A stretch of 64,000 bases of DNA from Sphingomonas sp. LC-1 (GCF_025371035.1 NZ_JANZXB010000001.1:124001-188000), one strand, 5' to 3'; numbered from the stretch's first letter, positions 9,047 to 18,527 are shown. Notes: generated by a model from the sequence alone, not told the origin. Made by a program: numbers and translations.

Positions 9047-11104
9047 TTACCAGATACGCACGCGCTGTTCGGGCGTCAGCGCCATCTTGTCGGTCGGCTG
9101 GACCTTGAACGCCGCATACCAGGGATCGAGGTTGCGCACGGTCAGCACCCGCTCATGCCCCGGCGAATGCGGGTCCGAGAGCAGCGCCTGGCGCAGCGCC
9201 GGTTCACGCCACTTGGTCCGCCACACCTGCGCCCAGCCATAATAGAAGCGCTGGTCGCCGGTCGTGCCGTCGATCACCGGCGCGGGCTTGCCGCCCAGCG
9301 ACTTGTGATAGGCATCGAGCGCGACGGTCAGCCCCGCCAGGTCGGCGATATTCTCGCCGAGCGTCAATTCGCCCTGAACATGCTGGCCCGCCAGCGGCTC
9401 ATACCCGTCATATTGCTTCACCAGCTTGTCGGTGAAGGTCTTGAACCGCGCCACGTCCTGCTCGGTCCACCAGTCGGTCAGCTTGCCGGTCGCGTCGTAT
9501 TTGCGACCCTGATCGTCGAAATGGTGGCTGATCTCATGCCCGATCACCGCGCCGATACCGCCATAATTGACCGCCGGATCGGCCTTGGGATCGAAGAAGG
9601 GCGGCTGGAGGATCGCCGCCGGGAACACGATCTCGTTCATCGGCGGGTTGGCATAGGCGTTGATCGTCATCGGCGTCATGAACCATTCGCCGCGATCGAT
9701 CGGCTGGCCCAGCTTGTTCAGGTCACGCTGGAACTCGAAGGCATTGGCGCGCGCGACATTGCCGACCAGATCGCCCCGCTGAATGGTCAGCGCGGAATAA
9801 TCCTTCCACTTGTCGGGATAGCCGATCTTGGGCGTGAAGGCGGCCAGTTTGGCCAGCGCCTTCTGCTTGGTCTCGGGCGCCATCCATTCCAGATTGCGCA
9901 GCCGGTCGCCCATTGCGGCGATCAGATTCTTGACCAGCGCGTCGGCGGCGGCCTTCGATTCGGGCGGGAAATATTTGGCGACATATTGCTTGCCGACTTC
10001 CTCGCCCAGACCGTCGGACACGAGGTTCACACCCCGCTTCCACCGCGCCTGCTGCTGCGGCGTACCCGACAGGGTGGTGCCGTAAAAGGCGAAGTTGGTC
10101 TTGTCGAAATCGCTCGACAGATAACCCGCATAGCTGCGCAGCACCTTGAGCATCGCATAGTCCTGAAGGACGTTCAGCGGCGTCTCGCTATACAGCTTGG
10201 CTTCGCCGGTGATCGCGCTCGGCTGGGCCACCAGATAGGCGGGGCGGCCCGCGACGCCCAGCGTCTGCATATATTGCGCCCAGGGGAAGCCCGGCGCCTT
10301 GGCGGCGAAGTCCGATGCCAGCCACTTGTTATAGGTCTTGTCCGCGTCGCGGCTTTCGATCCGGGTCCAATGGACGTTCGCCATCGCCTTTTCGAAATTG
10401 AACACCGCCGCCGCGCGCGCCTCGGCATTCGGCTCGCCCGCCAGCGTCAGCATCCGTGCGAGATAGGCCTGATAGGCGGTGCGGATCGTCGCCAGCTTGG
10501 CATCGTCCTTCAGATAATAGTCGCGGTCGGGCAGACCCAGACCGCTCTGGCCGAAGTTCGGAATATAGGTGTCGGGGGCCTTGTCGTCCTGACCGATATA
10601 GACGCCGAACGGCGAGCCGACGCCCTGCCGTTGAAGCTTGGCCATCTCGATCGCCAGCGCGTCGCGGCTCTTGGTCGCCTTGATGGCGCTCAGCCACGGC
10701 TTGACCGGGGTCGCCCCCTTCGCATTGACGGCGGCCTCGTCCATGAAGCTGGCGTAGAAGTCGCCCGCCTTGTTGCCCGGCTGCTTGGTCGCCTCGTCCA
10801 GAATCGTGCGGGTCTGCTCCAGCGAGCGATCCTGAAGGACATGGAACATGCCGTAGGACGAGCGATCGGCGGGGATCGTCGTGCTCTTATACCAGGTGCC
10901 GTTCGAATAATCGAAAAAGTCGTCGCCCGGCTTCACCGCCGTATCGCGGCCCGCCATGTCGAAACCGAAATCCCCGATTTCGGGACCGTTCTTGGCGTTG
11001 GGCTTGACCGGGCCGACAGCGGCCTTGTCGACGGGGTTCGCAGTCTGGGCCATGACGGGGGAAATGGCGGTCGTAAGAAGAGCGGCGATCAGCAGAGAGC
11101 GCAT
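9047..11104 (-). CDS. Secreted M13-family zinc metallopeptidase (neprilysin/PepO-like)
   Basis: The protein of 685 residues starts with a clear signal peptide (MRSLLIAALLTTAISPVMAQ), so it is probably periplasmic. M13 peptidases cleave short to medium peptides. The zinc site is HEISH (H523, E524, H527), and the third ligand lies in GENIADLAG about 60 residues later. The VNYGGIGAVIGHE context and the conserved C-terminal region around PWYAAFKVQPTD are family hallmarks. It appears to be a single-gene transcription unit, with cckA about 75 bases downstream and the DUF2062 gene about 95 bases upstream. Confidence 0.93.
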   Translation of the reverse strand: MRSLLIAALLTTAISPVMAQTANPVDKAAVGPVKPNAKNGPEIGDFGFDMAGRDTAVKPGDDFFDYSNGTWYKSTTIPADRSSYGMFHVLQDRSLEQTRTILDEATKQPGNKAGDFYASFMDEAAVNAKGATPVKPWLSAIKATKSRDALAIEMAKLQRQGVGSPFGVYIGQDDKAPDTYIPNFGQSGLGLPDRDYYLKDDAKLATIRTAYQAYLARMLTLAGEPNAEARAAAVFNFEKAMANVHWTRIESRDADKTYNKWLASDFAAKAPGFPWAQYMQTLGVAGRPAYLVAQPSAITGEAKLYSETPLNVLQDYAMLKVLRSYAGYLSSDFDKTNFAFYGTTLSGTPQQQARWKRGVNLVSDGLGEEVGKQYVAKYFPPESKAAADALVKNLIAAMGDRLRNLEWMAPETKQKALAKLAAFTPKIGYPDKWKDYSALTIQRGDLVGNVARANAFEFQRDLNKLGQPIDRGEWFMTPMTINAYANPPMNEIVFPAAILQPPFFDPKADPAVNYGGIGAVIGHEISHHFDDQGRKYDATGKLTDWWTEQDVARFKTFTDKLVKQYDGYEPLAGQHVQGELTLGENIADLAGLTVALDAYHKSLGGKPAPVIDGTTGDQRFYYGWAQVWRTKWREPALRQALLSDPHSPGHERVLTVRNLDPWYAAFKVQPTDKMALTPEQRVRIW

Positions 11105-11199
11105 CTGAATTCCCGAAAAGGAGATGGATGCGACTGTTGTAGCGAGCCGATACGCCCAGTCAAACCGTTAGAAAGTCACGTCAAACCGCGATACCGCTA

Positions 11200-11775
11200 T
11201 CAGATTGCCGCGCTTTTCCGTCGGTTACGCCATTTGCGCGCGATCCATAGCCGCCATCCCAGCGCCGATCCGGCATAGCCGATCACCGCGCAGGATGCGG
11301 TCAGCACGCACAGCCCCAGGCCGAAGGCGGGTCCCTGCTCCCAAAGCCAGTGAAAGGCGCTGAGCGCCCATTGCAGCCATCCGGTCGCGGCCTCGGCCAC
11401 CGGCTGGGTATTGAGCGGCGTCTCGCTCCGCAGCAGGAAGGTGCCGATGCGATAGGCGATCAGCCACAATATCGGCGTGGTCAGCGGGTTGGTGATGAAG
11501 GTGGTCAGTGCCGCGACGGGCACATTGGCGCGAAAGGGCAGCGCGAAGACCGCAGCGATCGCGATCTGCGCCACCGGGAACAGAAACCCCGCCACCACGC
11601 CCAGCGCGACGCCGCGCGGCACCGATCGCCGGGTGAAGCGCCACAATTCGGGTGCCAGCACGCGGTGCGCGACCGGCCGCAACAGCCGGTTCTTCTCCAT
11701 CGAATCGCGGGTCGGCATATTGCGCCGGACCCAGGCCAGAGAGCGGCCCCACATGGTGGGCGCAGCCGAGGCCAT
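11200..11775 (-). CDS. DUF2062 domain membrane protein
   Basis: A protein of 191 residues with a basic N-terminus and about three hydrophobic segments (roughly 58-80, 85-110 and 150-175). The conserved middle reads SVPRGVALGVVAGFLFPVAQ followed by FITNPLTTPILW, the signature of DUF2062 inner-membrane proteins, whose function is unknown. The start overlaps the smpB stop (ATGA), so the two are translationally coupled. The basic C-terminus (RKWRNRRK) probably faces the cytoplasm. Confidence 0.85.
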   Translation of the reverse strand: MASAAPTMWGRSLAWVRRNMPTRDSMEKNRLLRPVAHRVLAPELWRFTRRSVPRGVALGVVAGFLFPVAQIAIAAVFALPFRANVPVAALTTFITNPLTTPILWLIAYRIGTFLLRSETPLNTQPVAEAATGWLQWALSAFHWLWEQGPAFGLGLCVLTASCAVIGYAGSALGWRLWIARKWRNRRKSAAI

Positions 11776-12254
11776 CAGCCGCGATCGCGCAGGATACGGC
11801 CCTGCTCACGCTTCCAATCGCGTTCCTTGATCGCATCGCGTTTGTCGTGCGCCTTCTTGCCCTTCGCCAACGCCAGTTCCACCTTCGCGCGACCGCGCGA
11901 GTTGAAATAGATCATCAGCGGCACCAGGGTCATGCCCTCACGCGCCACCGCTCCGTGCAGCTTGTTTATCTCGCGCTCATGAAGGAGCAATTTACGCGGG
12001 CGCTTCGCCTCGTGGTTGAAGCGGTTACCATGGCTGAATTCCGGAACGTTGGAATTGACCAGCCACACCTCCTCGCCGCGAACCTCGGCATAGGCCTCGG
12101 CGATCGAACCCTCGCCGAAGCGAAGGGACTTCACCTCGGTCCCGGTCAGGGCGATACCGGCCTCATAGGTCGTCTCGATCGCATAATCGAATCGGGCACG
12201 CCGGTTCTCGGCGACGATCTTCTTCTTGTCGAAGGTTTGGGGTTTCGGGCGCAT
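11775..12254 (-). CDS. smpB: SsrA-binding protein SmpB
   Basis: SmpB binds tmRNA and rescues stalled ribosomes by trans-translation. The protein of 159 residues has the six-stranded barrel core ([22 protein letters not shown]) and the basic C-terminal tail ([21 protein letters not shown]) that enters the decoding site. The [12 protein letters not shown] start was chosen; a frame 11 codons longer lacks family support. It is the first gene of a two-gene unit with the DUF2062 protein. No tmRNA gene was recognised in the window. Confidence 0.95.
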   Translation of the reverse strand: MRPKPQTFDKKKIVAENRRARFDYAIETTYEAGIALTGTEVKSLRFGEGSIAEAYAEVRGEEVWLVNSNVPEFSHGNRFNHEAKRPRKLLLHEREINKLHGAVAREGMTLVPLMIYFNSRGRAKVELALAKGKKAHDKRDAIKERDWKREQGRILRDRG

Positions 12255-12390
12255 GGACGCGTCGATGTAGGCGCTTGGACCGCGCATGAAAAGCCGCTGC
12301 CGTCGCCATTGTCCCGTTTCCGACCTTTGCCCTTCCCGCCAGGGCCGCCGGGGCTGGCAAGCACTGCCGCTTTGCTACAGAGCAGCCGCG

Positions 12391-13287
12391 ATGGGCATGA
12401 CGTGCATATTCCGCTGGGCCATGCCCTGTATCGCGATGACGATGGCGACCGCTTGCGGCGGCGGCGGCGCGGGGGACGATGCGGCTGCGGCCCCGATCGT
12501 CTCCGCCAGCCCGACGCCGCAGCCCTCGCCCTCTCCGACGGCGGGCGCTTCCGCGGCGACCTGGTGGCGTCCCGACCGGGCGACGAGCTGGCAGTGGCAA
12601 TTGAGCGGTCCGCTGAACACCGGCTATGCCGTCGCCGCCTATGACATCGACCTGTTCGATACGAACGCCGCGACCATCGCCGATCTGCATCGTCAGGGCC
12701 GAAAGGTCATCTGCTATTTCTCGGCCGGCAGTTCGGAGGATTGGCGGCCCGATGATGGCCAGTTCGCATCCGGCGATCGCGGCAGGGCGCTGGACGGATG
12801 GGCTGGCGAGCGCTGGCTCCGGATCGATTCGGCGTCGGTGCGGAAGGTCATGACAGCCCGCCTCGATCTGGCGCGGAGCAAGGGGTGCGACGCGGTCGAG
12901 CCCGACAATGTCGATGGCTATGCGAACGACAACGGGCTGGGCCTGACCGCCGCGATGCAGCTCGACTATAACCGCTTCCTCGCCACGCAGGCACATGCGC
13001 GCGGGCTAGCGATCGGGTTGAAGAACGACCTCGACCAATTGGCCGTCCTGCAACCCGCCTTCGACTTCGCGGTGAACGAGCAATGCCATGAATATGCCGA
13101 GTGTGCGGGCTATTCGGTGTTTCTCGACGCCGGAAAGCCGGTGTTCGTCGCCGAATACGCCCAGCGCTATCGCAACGACAGTGGGGGCGCACGGGACGCC
13201 CTGTGCGCCGCCTCCCGCAATCAGGGGGTGCGCACGCTGGTGCTCGCGGTGAAGCTGGACGACAGCTATCGCTTCAGTTGCGACTGA
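12391..13287 (+). CDS. GH114-like endo-alpha-1,4-polygalactosaminidase family lipoprotein
   Basis: The protein of about 298 residues resembles the TIM-barrel GH114/DUF297 family, which includes enzymes that cut galactosamine-rich exopolysaccharide. Typical segments are ATWWRPDRATSWQWQLSG, AYDIDLFDTN, VICYFSAGSSEDWRPD, CDAVEPDNVDGY (with likely catalytic Asp and Glu) and CHEYAEC. The N-terminus is a short hydrophobic segment ending MATACGGGG, a weak lipobox, then a Pro/Ser/Thr/Ala linker of about 30 residues. The ATG start (MGMTCIF) was chosen because upstream codons overlap the smpB promoter region. It converges on the next gene with a 10-base gap. Confidence 0.82.
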   Translation: MGMTCIFRWAMPCIAMTMATACGGGGAGDDAAAAPIVSASPTPQPSPSPTAGASAATWWRPDRATSWQWQLSGPLNTGYAVAAYDIDLFDTNAATIADLHRQGRKVICYFSAGSSEDWRPDDGQFASGDRGRALDGWAGERWLRIDSASVRKVMTARLDLARSKGCDAVEPDNVDGYANDNGLGLTAAMQLDYNRFLATQAHARGLAIGLKNDLDQLAVLQPAFDFAVNEQCHEYAECAGYSVFLDAGKPVFVAEYAQRYRNDSGGARDALCAASRNQGVRTLVLAVKLDDSYRFSCD

Positions 13288-13297
13288 CGGCTGCACC

Positions 13298-13630
13298 TCA
13301 TTCCTTGCGACGACCGCCCAGCGGGATCTTCAGGCGAACCATCGCCCGGTTGCTGACGAAGCCGCCGACCGAGCCCTGCTCGGTCTCGGCCGACAGCGTG
13401 CCGACGCCCGGAATGTCGGTCCGCGCCTGGGGCAAGGTCAGCGGCGAGGAGTAATCGCGCACGCTGGGGATACGATACGCATCCGACGGCTTGGCGCAGA
13501 CGATCACATCGTCGCTTCCGCCATCCTCCGCCACGGGGCAACGCCGTGCGGTGGCGGGCTGGCGCGGCTTGGGCAAGACGGGCCCTGCCACCGCGCCAGA
13601 CTGCAACGCGATCATCACGACCATCCACAT
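13298..13630 (-). CDS. Small secreted hypothetical protein
   Basis: A protein of 110 residues with a short N-terminal hydrophobic segment (MWMVVMIALQSGAVAG) that looks like a signal peptide. Two cysteines lie in the RRCPV and DVIVCAKPSDAYRIP segments; this VxVCaxPxxYRIP pattern recurs in short secreted proteins of sphingomonads, none with a known role as far as I know. The C-terminal part (about 70-105) ends in a basic RLKIPLGGRRKE. It stands alone between a convergent neighbour and dapA. Confidence 0.65.
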   Translation of the reverse strand: MWMVVMIALQSGAVAGPVLPKPRQPATARRCPVAEDGGSDDVIVCAKPSDAYRIPSVRDYSSPLTLPQARTDIPGVGTLSAETEQGSVGGFVSNRAMVRLKIPLGGRRKE

Positions 13631-13711
13631 CGGCCCGTCTCCCTGCGCGCCCCCCCGACCGGCGGGCGACGCCGATGCTGGATCAGGAATGCGGCGGAAG
13701 CGGGGCCGGCT

Positions 13712-14611
13712 TCAGATCAGTCCGGCATGGGCCAGCGCGGCATCGACCTGGGCCCGAGCCGCCTCGGACGGCCACGTCATCGGCAGGCGAACGCCGACCG
13801 GGAAATGCGGCAAAATCCGGCTGAGCGCATATTTCACCGGCCCCGGCGATGCATCGGCGAACATCGCCTCGTGGAGCGGGAAGAGCCGGTCGTGCAATTC
13901 CAATGCACGCGCCATGTCTCCGTTCGCACAGGCCGCCTGGAACTCGGCGCACAGGCGCGGCGCGACATTGGCGGTCACCGAGATGCAACCGACCCCGCCC
14001 ATCGCGTTGAAGGCGAGCGACAGATCGTCATTGCCCGAAAGCTGGCAAAAATCGGCGCCCAGCGCGCCGCGATGATGCGACACGCGGGCCAGCACACCGC
14101 TGGCATCCTTGACGCCGACAAAGACCTCGGGCGCGGATTGGACGATGCGGATCAGCGTCGCGGGCTGGATGTCGGTCACCGTGCGGCCCGGCACATTGTA
14201 CAGCACGATGGGCAGCGGCGCGTCCTTGGCCAGTTCGGCGAAGTGGCGGGCGATCCCCTCCTGGCTCGGGCGGTTATAATAAGGCGGAACCATCAGGGCG
14301 GCATCCGCACCGGCCTGTTGCGCTGCCTTCATATTCTCGATCGCGACGATGGTGTCGTTGGACCCCGCACCCGCGATCACCGGCACCCGGCCGCGTGCCT
14401 GGTCGACGCAGACGCGCACGACGTGGAAATGCTCGTCCTTGGGCATGGTCGCCGCCTCGCCCGTCGTGCCGCACGCGACCAGCGCCGACGAACCCTCGGC
14501 AATCTGCCATTCGACGAAATCCCGGAATTTCGCCTCGTCAAATGCTCCGCCGACATGATCGCCCTGATCGTCGAACGGCGTCACAAGCGCCGGAATGGAC
14601 CCTGAAAACAT
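13712..14611 (-). CDS. dapA: 4-hydroxy-tetrahydrodipicolinate synthase
   Basis: DapA condenses pyruvate with aspartate semialdehyde in lysine and diaminopimelate synthesis. The protein of 299 residues has the Schiff-base lysine K168 (FVGVKDASG), Y138 (VLYNVPGRT) and the Thr pair T49/T50 (GTTGEA). The MFSGSIPALVTPF start fits the family; 48 upstream codons in the same frame do not. The lysine-biosynthesis assignment is supported by GTTGEA and LYNVPGRT, in contrast to the divergent DHDPS-superfamily gene at 42 kb. It is divergent from the lytic transglycosylase gene, with a shared 91-bp promoter interval. Confidence 0.93.
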   Translation of the reverse strand: MFSGSIPALVTPFDDQGDHVGGAFDEAKFRDFVEWQIAEGSSALVACGTTGEAATMPKDEHFHVVRVCVDQARGRVPVIAGAGSNDTIVAIENMKAAQQAGADAALMVPPYYNRPSQEGIARHFAELAKDAPLPIVLYNVPGRTVTDIQPATLIRIVQSAPEVFVGVKDASGVLARVSHHRGALGADFCQLSGNDDLSLAFNAMGGVGCISVTANVAPRLCAEFQAACANGDMARALELHDRLFPLHEAMFADASPGPVKYALSRILPHFPVGVRLPMTWPSEAARAQVDAALAHAGLI

Positions 14612-14702
14612 GAGAGGAAATGCGCTCCTGCTGCGCCGAAATTCGCGCGGATAAGGGAATTTGTTCAGGACATGTACGGGTAGAGTCCCTATCCTGTCCA
14701 CT

Positions 14703-16712
14703 ATGATGGCATTGACGAAGGCGGGGGCGATCCTCGCGACACTGGCGGGCACCATGGTCTCCTCGGGCGGGCAGGATCAGCTCGACCGCTATCGCACCCA
14801 GATGGCGAATATGAGCCCCAGCCAAAGCACCCAGGGAATGCCCAGCGCCGCCGACGGCGCGATCGCCGCGGCGCTGGCGCAGTGGCGCGCGCTGCAACAG
14901 ACCGATTCGCTGCCCTTCGACAGCTATGCCGGCTTCCTGATGGCGCATCCCGGCTGGCCGGGCGAGGCGGGCAACCGCCGCGCCGCCGAACGGCAGGCGG
15001 CGAACTTCACCGCCGCACCGTCGAGCATCGTCGCCTATTTCCGACGCTATCCGCCATTGTCGGCGGCGGGCGGCGTCGCCTATGCCCGCGCCCTGCTCGC
15101 CACCGGAGCGCCCGGCGAAGCGGCACAGGCGGCGCGCACGGCCTGGCGACGCGGCACCCTGTCACCGACCGACGAAGCGCTGGTCATGTCGACCTTCGCT
15201 TCCTCGCTGACGCCCGAGGATCACGACGCGCGGATGGACTCGCTGCTGTGGAGCGGACAGACCAGCGCGGCGGCGCGCCAGCTCGGCTATACGAGCGCCG
15301 CGCGGCGGCCGGTCTTCGCGGCCCGCCTCGCCTTCCGCACCAAATCGGCGGACGCGGCCAGCCTGTCCGCCTCGACCGCCGAACTCTACGCCAATGATGC
15401 CGGCTATGTCGCCGACCGGGCCATGTGGCTGCGCGACACGGGCGACAGCCTGACCGCGCGGTCCTGGCTCGCACGGACGCGCCAATTGACCGTGCGGCCC
15501 GGCAATGTCGAGAAATTCTATGAGGCGCTGCTCGTCAACGCCCGCGCCGCGGCGTCCGACAACCAGCTTCAGACCGCCTATGACATCGCTCGCCAGGTGG
15601 ACGATGCCTATCCGGCGGGGACCGACGTCTCGACCAAAGCTTATGGCGAGCGCGACGATTATACCAGCCTGGTCTGGCTGGCGGGGCAGAGCGCGATGAA
15701 GCTGGCCAGGCCTGCCGATGCGATGACCCTGTTCGACCGCTATGGTCGTGGCAGCCAGTCGCCGCAGACGCGCGCCAAGGGCTTTTACTGGGCGGGTCGC
15801 GCGGCCGAGGCGGCCGGGCGTTCCACCGACGCCGCCGGCTTCTATGCCCGCGCGGCGCAGTATCGCGACCAGTTCTATGGCCAGCTGGCATTGGAGCGCA
15901 CCGGCCGCCCGCTGGTCGCGCCGCCCGCCATCGCCGCGACCAACGTTCCTCCTGCCACCCGCGCCGCATTCGACGCCCGCGAGACCGTGCGCGCCGCCAA
16001 GTTCCTGGGGCAGATCGGCCAGTGGCAGGATCAGAGCGCGTTCGTCCGCCAGATCGCCGCCGATGCCGAAAGCGAGAGCGATCATCTTATCGCCGCCGAT
16101 CTGTCGCGGACGATCAACCGCCCCGATCTGGCGGTGATGGTCGGGCGCAGCGCGATGCAGAACGGGCTGACCGACTATTCGGCCGCCGGCTTCCCGGTCG
16201 TGCCGGTACCGTCGGGCTATGAATCGAGCTGGACGATCATCCATGCGATCGCGCGGCAGGAGAGCCAGTTCGACCGCGCGGCCGTCAGCCATGCGGGCGC
16301 GCGCGGACTGATGCAGTTGATGCCCGCCACCGCCACCGAACAGTCGGGCAAGATCGGCCTGGCTTACTCGCCCGCATCGCTGACCACCGATCCCAACCTG
16401 TCGATCCAGTTGGGCGCGAGCTATTTCGAGCGGATTCGCAATAATTTCGGCAGCTATCCGCTTGCCATCGCGGCCTATAATGCCGGCGGTGGCAATGTGA
16501 ACAAATGGCTGCGGCTGAATGGCGATCCTCGGACCGGCGCGGTCGACATCGTCGATTGGATCGAGGCGATCCCGTATATGGAAACGCGCAATTACGTTCA
16601 GCGCGTGCTGGAGAATGCGGTCGTCTATGACCTGATGAACCCCGCCCGCGCCACCAGCCGGGGACCGGCGCCGCTCAGCTGGTATCTGGGCAAGTCGTCG
16701 CGGCCGGGTTGA
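14703..16712 (+). CDS. slt: Soluble lytic murein transglycosylase
   Basis: Slt enzymes cut the glycan strands of peptidoglycan in the periplasm, leaving 1,6-anhydro ends. The protein of about 669 residues begins with a signal peptide (MMALTKAGAILATLAGT), has a long alpha-helical repeat region (about 40-500), and a C-terminal GH23 domain with the catalytic E520 in IARQESQFD, GARGLMQLMPATA, AYNAGGGNVNKW and METRNYVQRV. I used the MMAL start; 14 codons upstream read into the dapA promoter region. It is divergent from dapA. Confidence 0.93.
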   Translation: MMALTKAGAILATLAGTMVSSGGQDQLDRYRTQMANMSPSQSTQGMPSAADGAIAAALAQWRALQQTDSLPFDSYAGFLMAHPGWPGEAGNRRAAERQAANFTAAPSSIVAYFRRYPPLSAAGGVAYARALLATGAPGEAAQAARTAWRRGTLSPTDEALVMSTFASSLTPEDHDARMDSLLWSGQTSAAARQLGYTSAARRPVFAARLAFRTKSADAASLSASTAELYANDAGYVADRAMWLRDTGDSLTARSWLARTRQLTVRPGNVEKFYEALLVNARAAASDNQLQTAYDIARQVDDAYPAGTDVSTKAYGERDDYTSLVWLAGQSAMKLARPADAMTLFDRYGRGSQSPQTRAKGFYWAGRAAEAAGRSTDAAGFYARAAQYRDQFYGQLALERTGRPLVAPPAIAATNVPPATRAAFDARETVRAAKFLGQIGQWQDQSAFVRQIAADAESESDHLIAADLSRTINRPDLAVMVGRSAMQNGLTDYSAAGFPVVPVPSGYESSWTIIHAIARQESQFDRAAVSHAGARGLMQLMPATATEQSGKIGLAYSPASLTTDPNLSIQLGASYFERIRNNFGSYPLAIAAYNAGGGNVNKWLRLNGDPRTGAVDIVDWIEAIPYMETRNYVQRVLENAVVYDLMNPARATSRGPAPLSWYLGKSSRPG

Positions 16713-16743
16713 TCGCGGCGGCATAGGGAATAGAGGGGGGGCG

Positions 16744-17226
16744 ATGGATCGTCCCAACTATATCACGCCCGCCGGTTACGCCGCGCTGCGACAGGAATAT
16801 GAGGCATTGTTCGCGGTCGAGCGGCCCAAGCTGGTCGATACGATCGCCTGGGCGGCGGGCAATGGCGATCGTTCGGAGAATGGCGACTATATCTATGGTC
16901 GCAAGCGCCTGCGCGAGATCGACCGGCGGCTGGGCTGGCTGTCCAAGCGGATGAAGGCCGCCAAGGTCATCGACCCCGCGCGCCAGGAAGACCGCAGCAA
17001 GATATGGTTCGGCGCGACCGTGACCATCGCCGATGAGGACGACAATGAGCGCGTCCTGACACTGGTCGGCGATGACGAGGCGGATGCGGGCAAGGGTCGT
17101 GTCGGCTGGAACGCCCCTCTGGTCCGGGCGCTGCGCGGAGCATCGGTCGGCGATTTGCGGCGGGTGACCCTGCCCGCGGGGGAGCGGGAATATGAAGTGA
17201 TGGCGATCGCCTATCCCGATCCGTAA
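16744..17226 (+). CDS. greB: Transcription elongation factor GreB
   Basis: Gre factors insert a coiled coil into the RNA polymerase secondary channel and stimulate cleavage of backtracked RNA. In this protein of 160 residues the N-terminal coiled coil (about 1-80) includes GDRSENGDYIYGRKRLREIDRR, whose acidic tip and YIYGKRRLREIDRR pattern are the GreB rather than GreA form; the C-terminal FKBP-like domain follows. The gene starts 31 bases after slt in the same direction. Confidence 0.92.
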   Translation: MDRPNYITPAGYAALRQEYEALFAVERPKLVDTIAWAAGNGDRSENGDYIYGRKRLREIDRRLGWLSKRMKAAKVIDPARQEDRSKIWFGATVTIADEDDNERVLTLVGDDEADAGKGRVGWNAPLVRALRGASVGDLRRVTLPAGEREYEVMAIAYPDP

Positions 17227-17340
17227 CCGCATTCGCAACGGTTCGTTTCGCACCCGGTTCTTGTTGTGGATCAGGCTGTTGGCAAGATGGGGTTTCCAGG
17301 GACGGCGATTGTCGCAGCCCTTTGTCAACGAGGGTCGATC

Positions 17341-17721
17341 ATGCCCATTCCTGCCCACTTTTCCGCGCCTCTCCTGTCGCTGTTCCGCGCCGTTTTCGGC
17401 ATGATGTTCCTGGCGCACGGCGTCTCGAAATTCTTCGGCCTTCCGCCCTTTCCGATGCCGCTCAACCCGTTGCTGACGGCGGCGGGCGTGTTGGAACTGG
17501 CCGGCGGCGCGTTGCTGCTGATCGGCCTGTTCACCCGGCCGGTGGCCTTTCTGCTTTCCGGTCAGATGGCGGTCGCCTATTTCATGGCTCATGCGCCCCA
17601 GGGCTTCCTGCCGCTGGCCAATGGCGGTGAAGCGGCGATCCTCTACTGCTTCGCCTTCCTGTATCTCGCGGCGGCGGGCGGCGGTTCGATCGGCGTCGAT
17701 GCAATGCGCCGTGGCGGCTGA
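17341..17721 (+). CDS. DoxX family membrane protein
   Basis: A protein of about 126 residues with four hydrophobic segments. FRAVFGMMFLAHGVSKFFG and GVLELAGGALLLIGLFTRPVAF are typical of the DoxX family, small inner-membrane proteins with varied links to redox and electron transport. The ATG at 17341 follows CGAGGGTCGATC, and the 25 upstream in-frame codons are not hydrophobic, so I excluded them. It lies between greB and the NYN gene, all rightward. Confidence 0.85.
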   Translation: MPIPAHFSAPLLSLFRAVFGMMFLAHGVSKFFGLPPFPMPLNPLLTAAGVLELAGGALLLIGLFTRPVAFLLSGQMAVAYFMAHAPQGFLPLANGGEAAILYCFAFLYLAAAGGGSIGVDAMRRGG

Positions 17722-17747
17722 TCGCCGGCTCTGATAGCGAGGGCGGC

Positions 17748-18527
17748 ATGAACGCCCTCACCCGCAACATCGCGCTGCTCATCGACGCCGACAATGCCCA
17801 GTCGGCGGCCATCGACCCCGTTCTGACCGTTCTGGCCGAGCTGGGCACGGTCAATGTACGGCGCGCCTATGGCAACTGGTCCAAGCCCGGGCTGAAGGGC
17901 TGGCGTGACGTCATGGTCAAGCATGGCATCGAGCCGCAGCAGCAGTTCGATTTGACCAAGGGCAAGAACGCCACCGACATGAAGATGACCATCGATGCGA
18001 TGGACCTTCTGTTCCGTGGGCGGATCGACGGCTTCGGCATCATGTCGTCCGACAGCGACTTCATGCCGCTGGCGACCCGCATCCGGCAGGACGGGTTTCC
18101 CGTCTACGGTTTCGGCAACAGCCGCACGCCAGAGGCGTTCAAACAGGCGTGCAGCCGCTTCATCGATGTCGGCGCGCTGATCGGAGAAGCGGCACGGCCC
18201 GCGGCCATAGGCAAACCGACGGCCACCGATGTTCCGCTGGCCGATTCGCTCCCGCCGCCAATCGAACAGACCAAGCGGACCGCCGGCACGCCCCGCCCGA
18301 TCGACGAGGAACTGCTCAAGCTGCTGGTCGATGCCTATAATAGCGTGAAGCGCGACGAGCGCGGTTTCGCCAGCCTGTCGGCAATGGGGCAGCTGGCGGG
18401 CAATCGGTCGAGCTTCGACACACGTAATTACGGGTTCAAGCGCCTGTCCGACCTGATCGAAGCGGTCCCCAATTTCCAGACCGAACGGCGCGAGGACGGC
18501 CGGACCTTCGTCAAGCGGGTGCGGTGA
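17748..18527 (+). CDS. NYN-domain ribonuclease-like protein with C-terminal LOTUS/OST-HTH domain
   Basis: The protein of 259 residues joins a PIN-like NYN domain (about 1-145) to a winged-helix LOTUS (OST-HTH) domain (about 185-258), separated by a Pro/Thr-rich linker. Conserved acidic residues of the putative nuclease site are visible in ALLIDADN (D13, D15), NATDMKMTIDAMD and SSDSDFMPL. The second domain reads ELLKLLVDAY, SLSAMGQLAG and YGFKRLSDLIEAVP. This architecture suggests RNA binding plus cleavage; the substrate is unknown. It lies alone, between doxX and a convergent histidine kinase gene. Confidence 0.88.
   Translation: MNALTRNIALLIDADNAQSAAIDPVLTVLAELGTVNVRRAYGNWSKPGLKGWRDVMVKHGIEPQQQFDLTKGKNATDMKMTIDAMDLLFRGRIDGFGIMSSDSDFMPLATRIRQDGFPVYGFGNSRTPEAFKQACSRFIDVGALIGEAARPAAIGKPTATDVPLADSLPPPIEQTKRTAGTPRPIDEELLKLLVDAYNSVKRDERGFASLSAMGQLAGNRSSFDTRNYGFKRLSDLIEAVPNFQTERREDGRTFVKRVR

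Noticed and set aside
9155-11278. A 707-codon plus-strand frame over the M13 peptidase
   Set aside because: It is antisense to a peptidase with a complete zinc site and signal peptide; the product shows only the usual codon-mirror composition.
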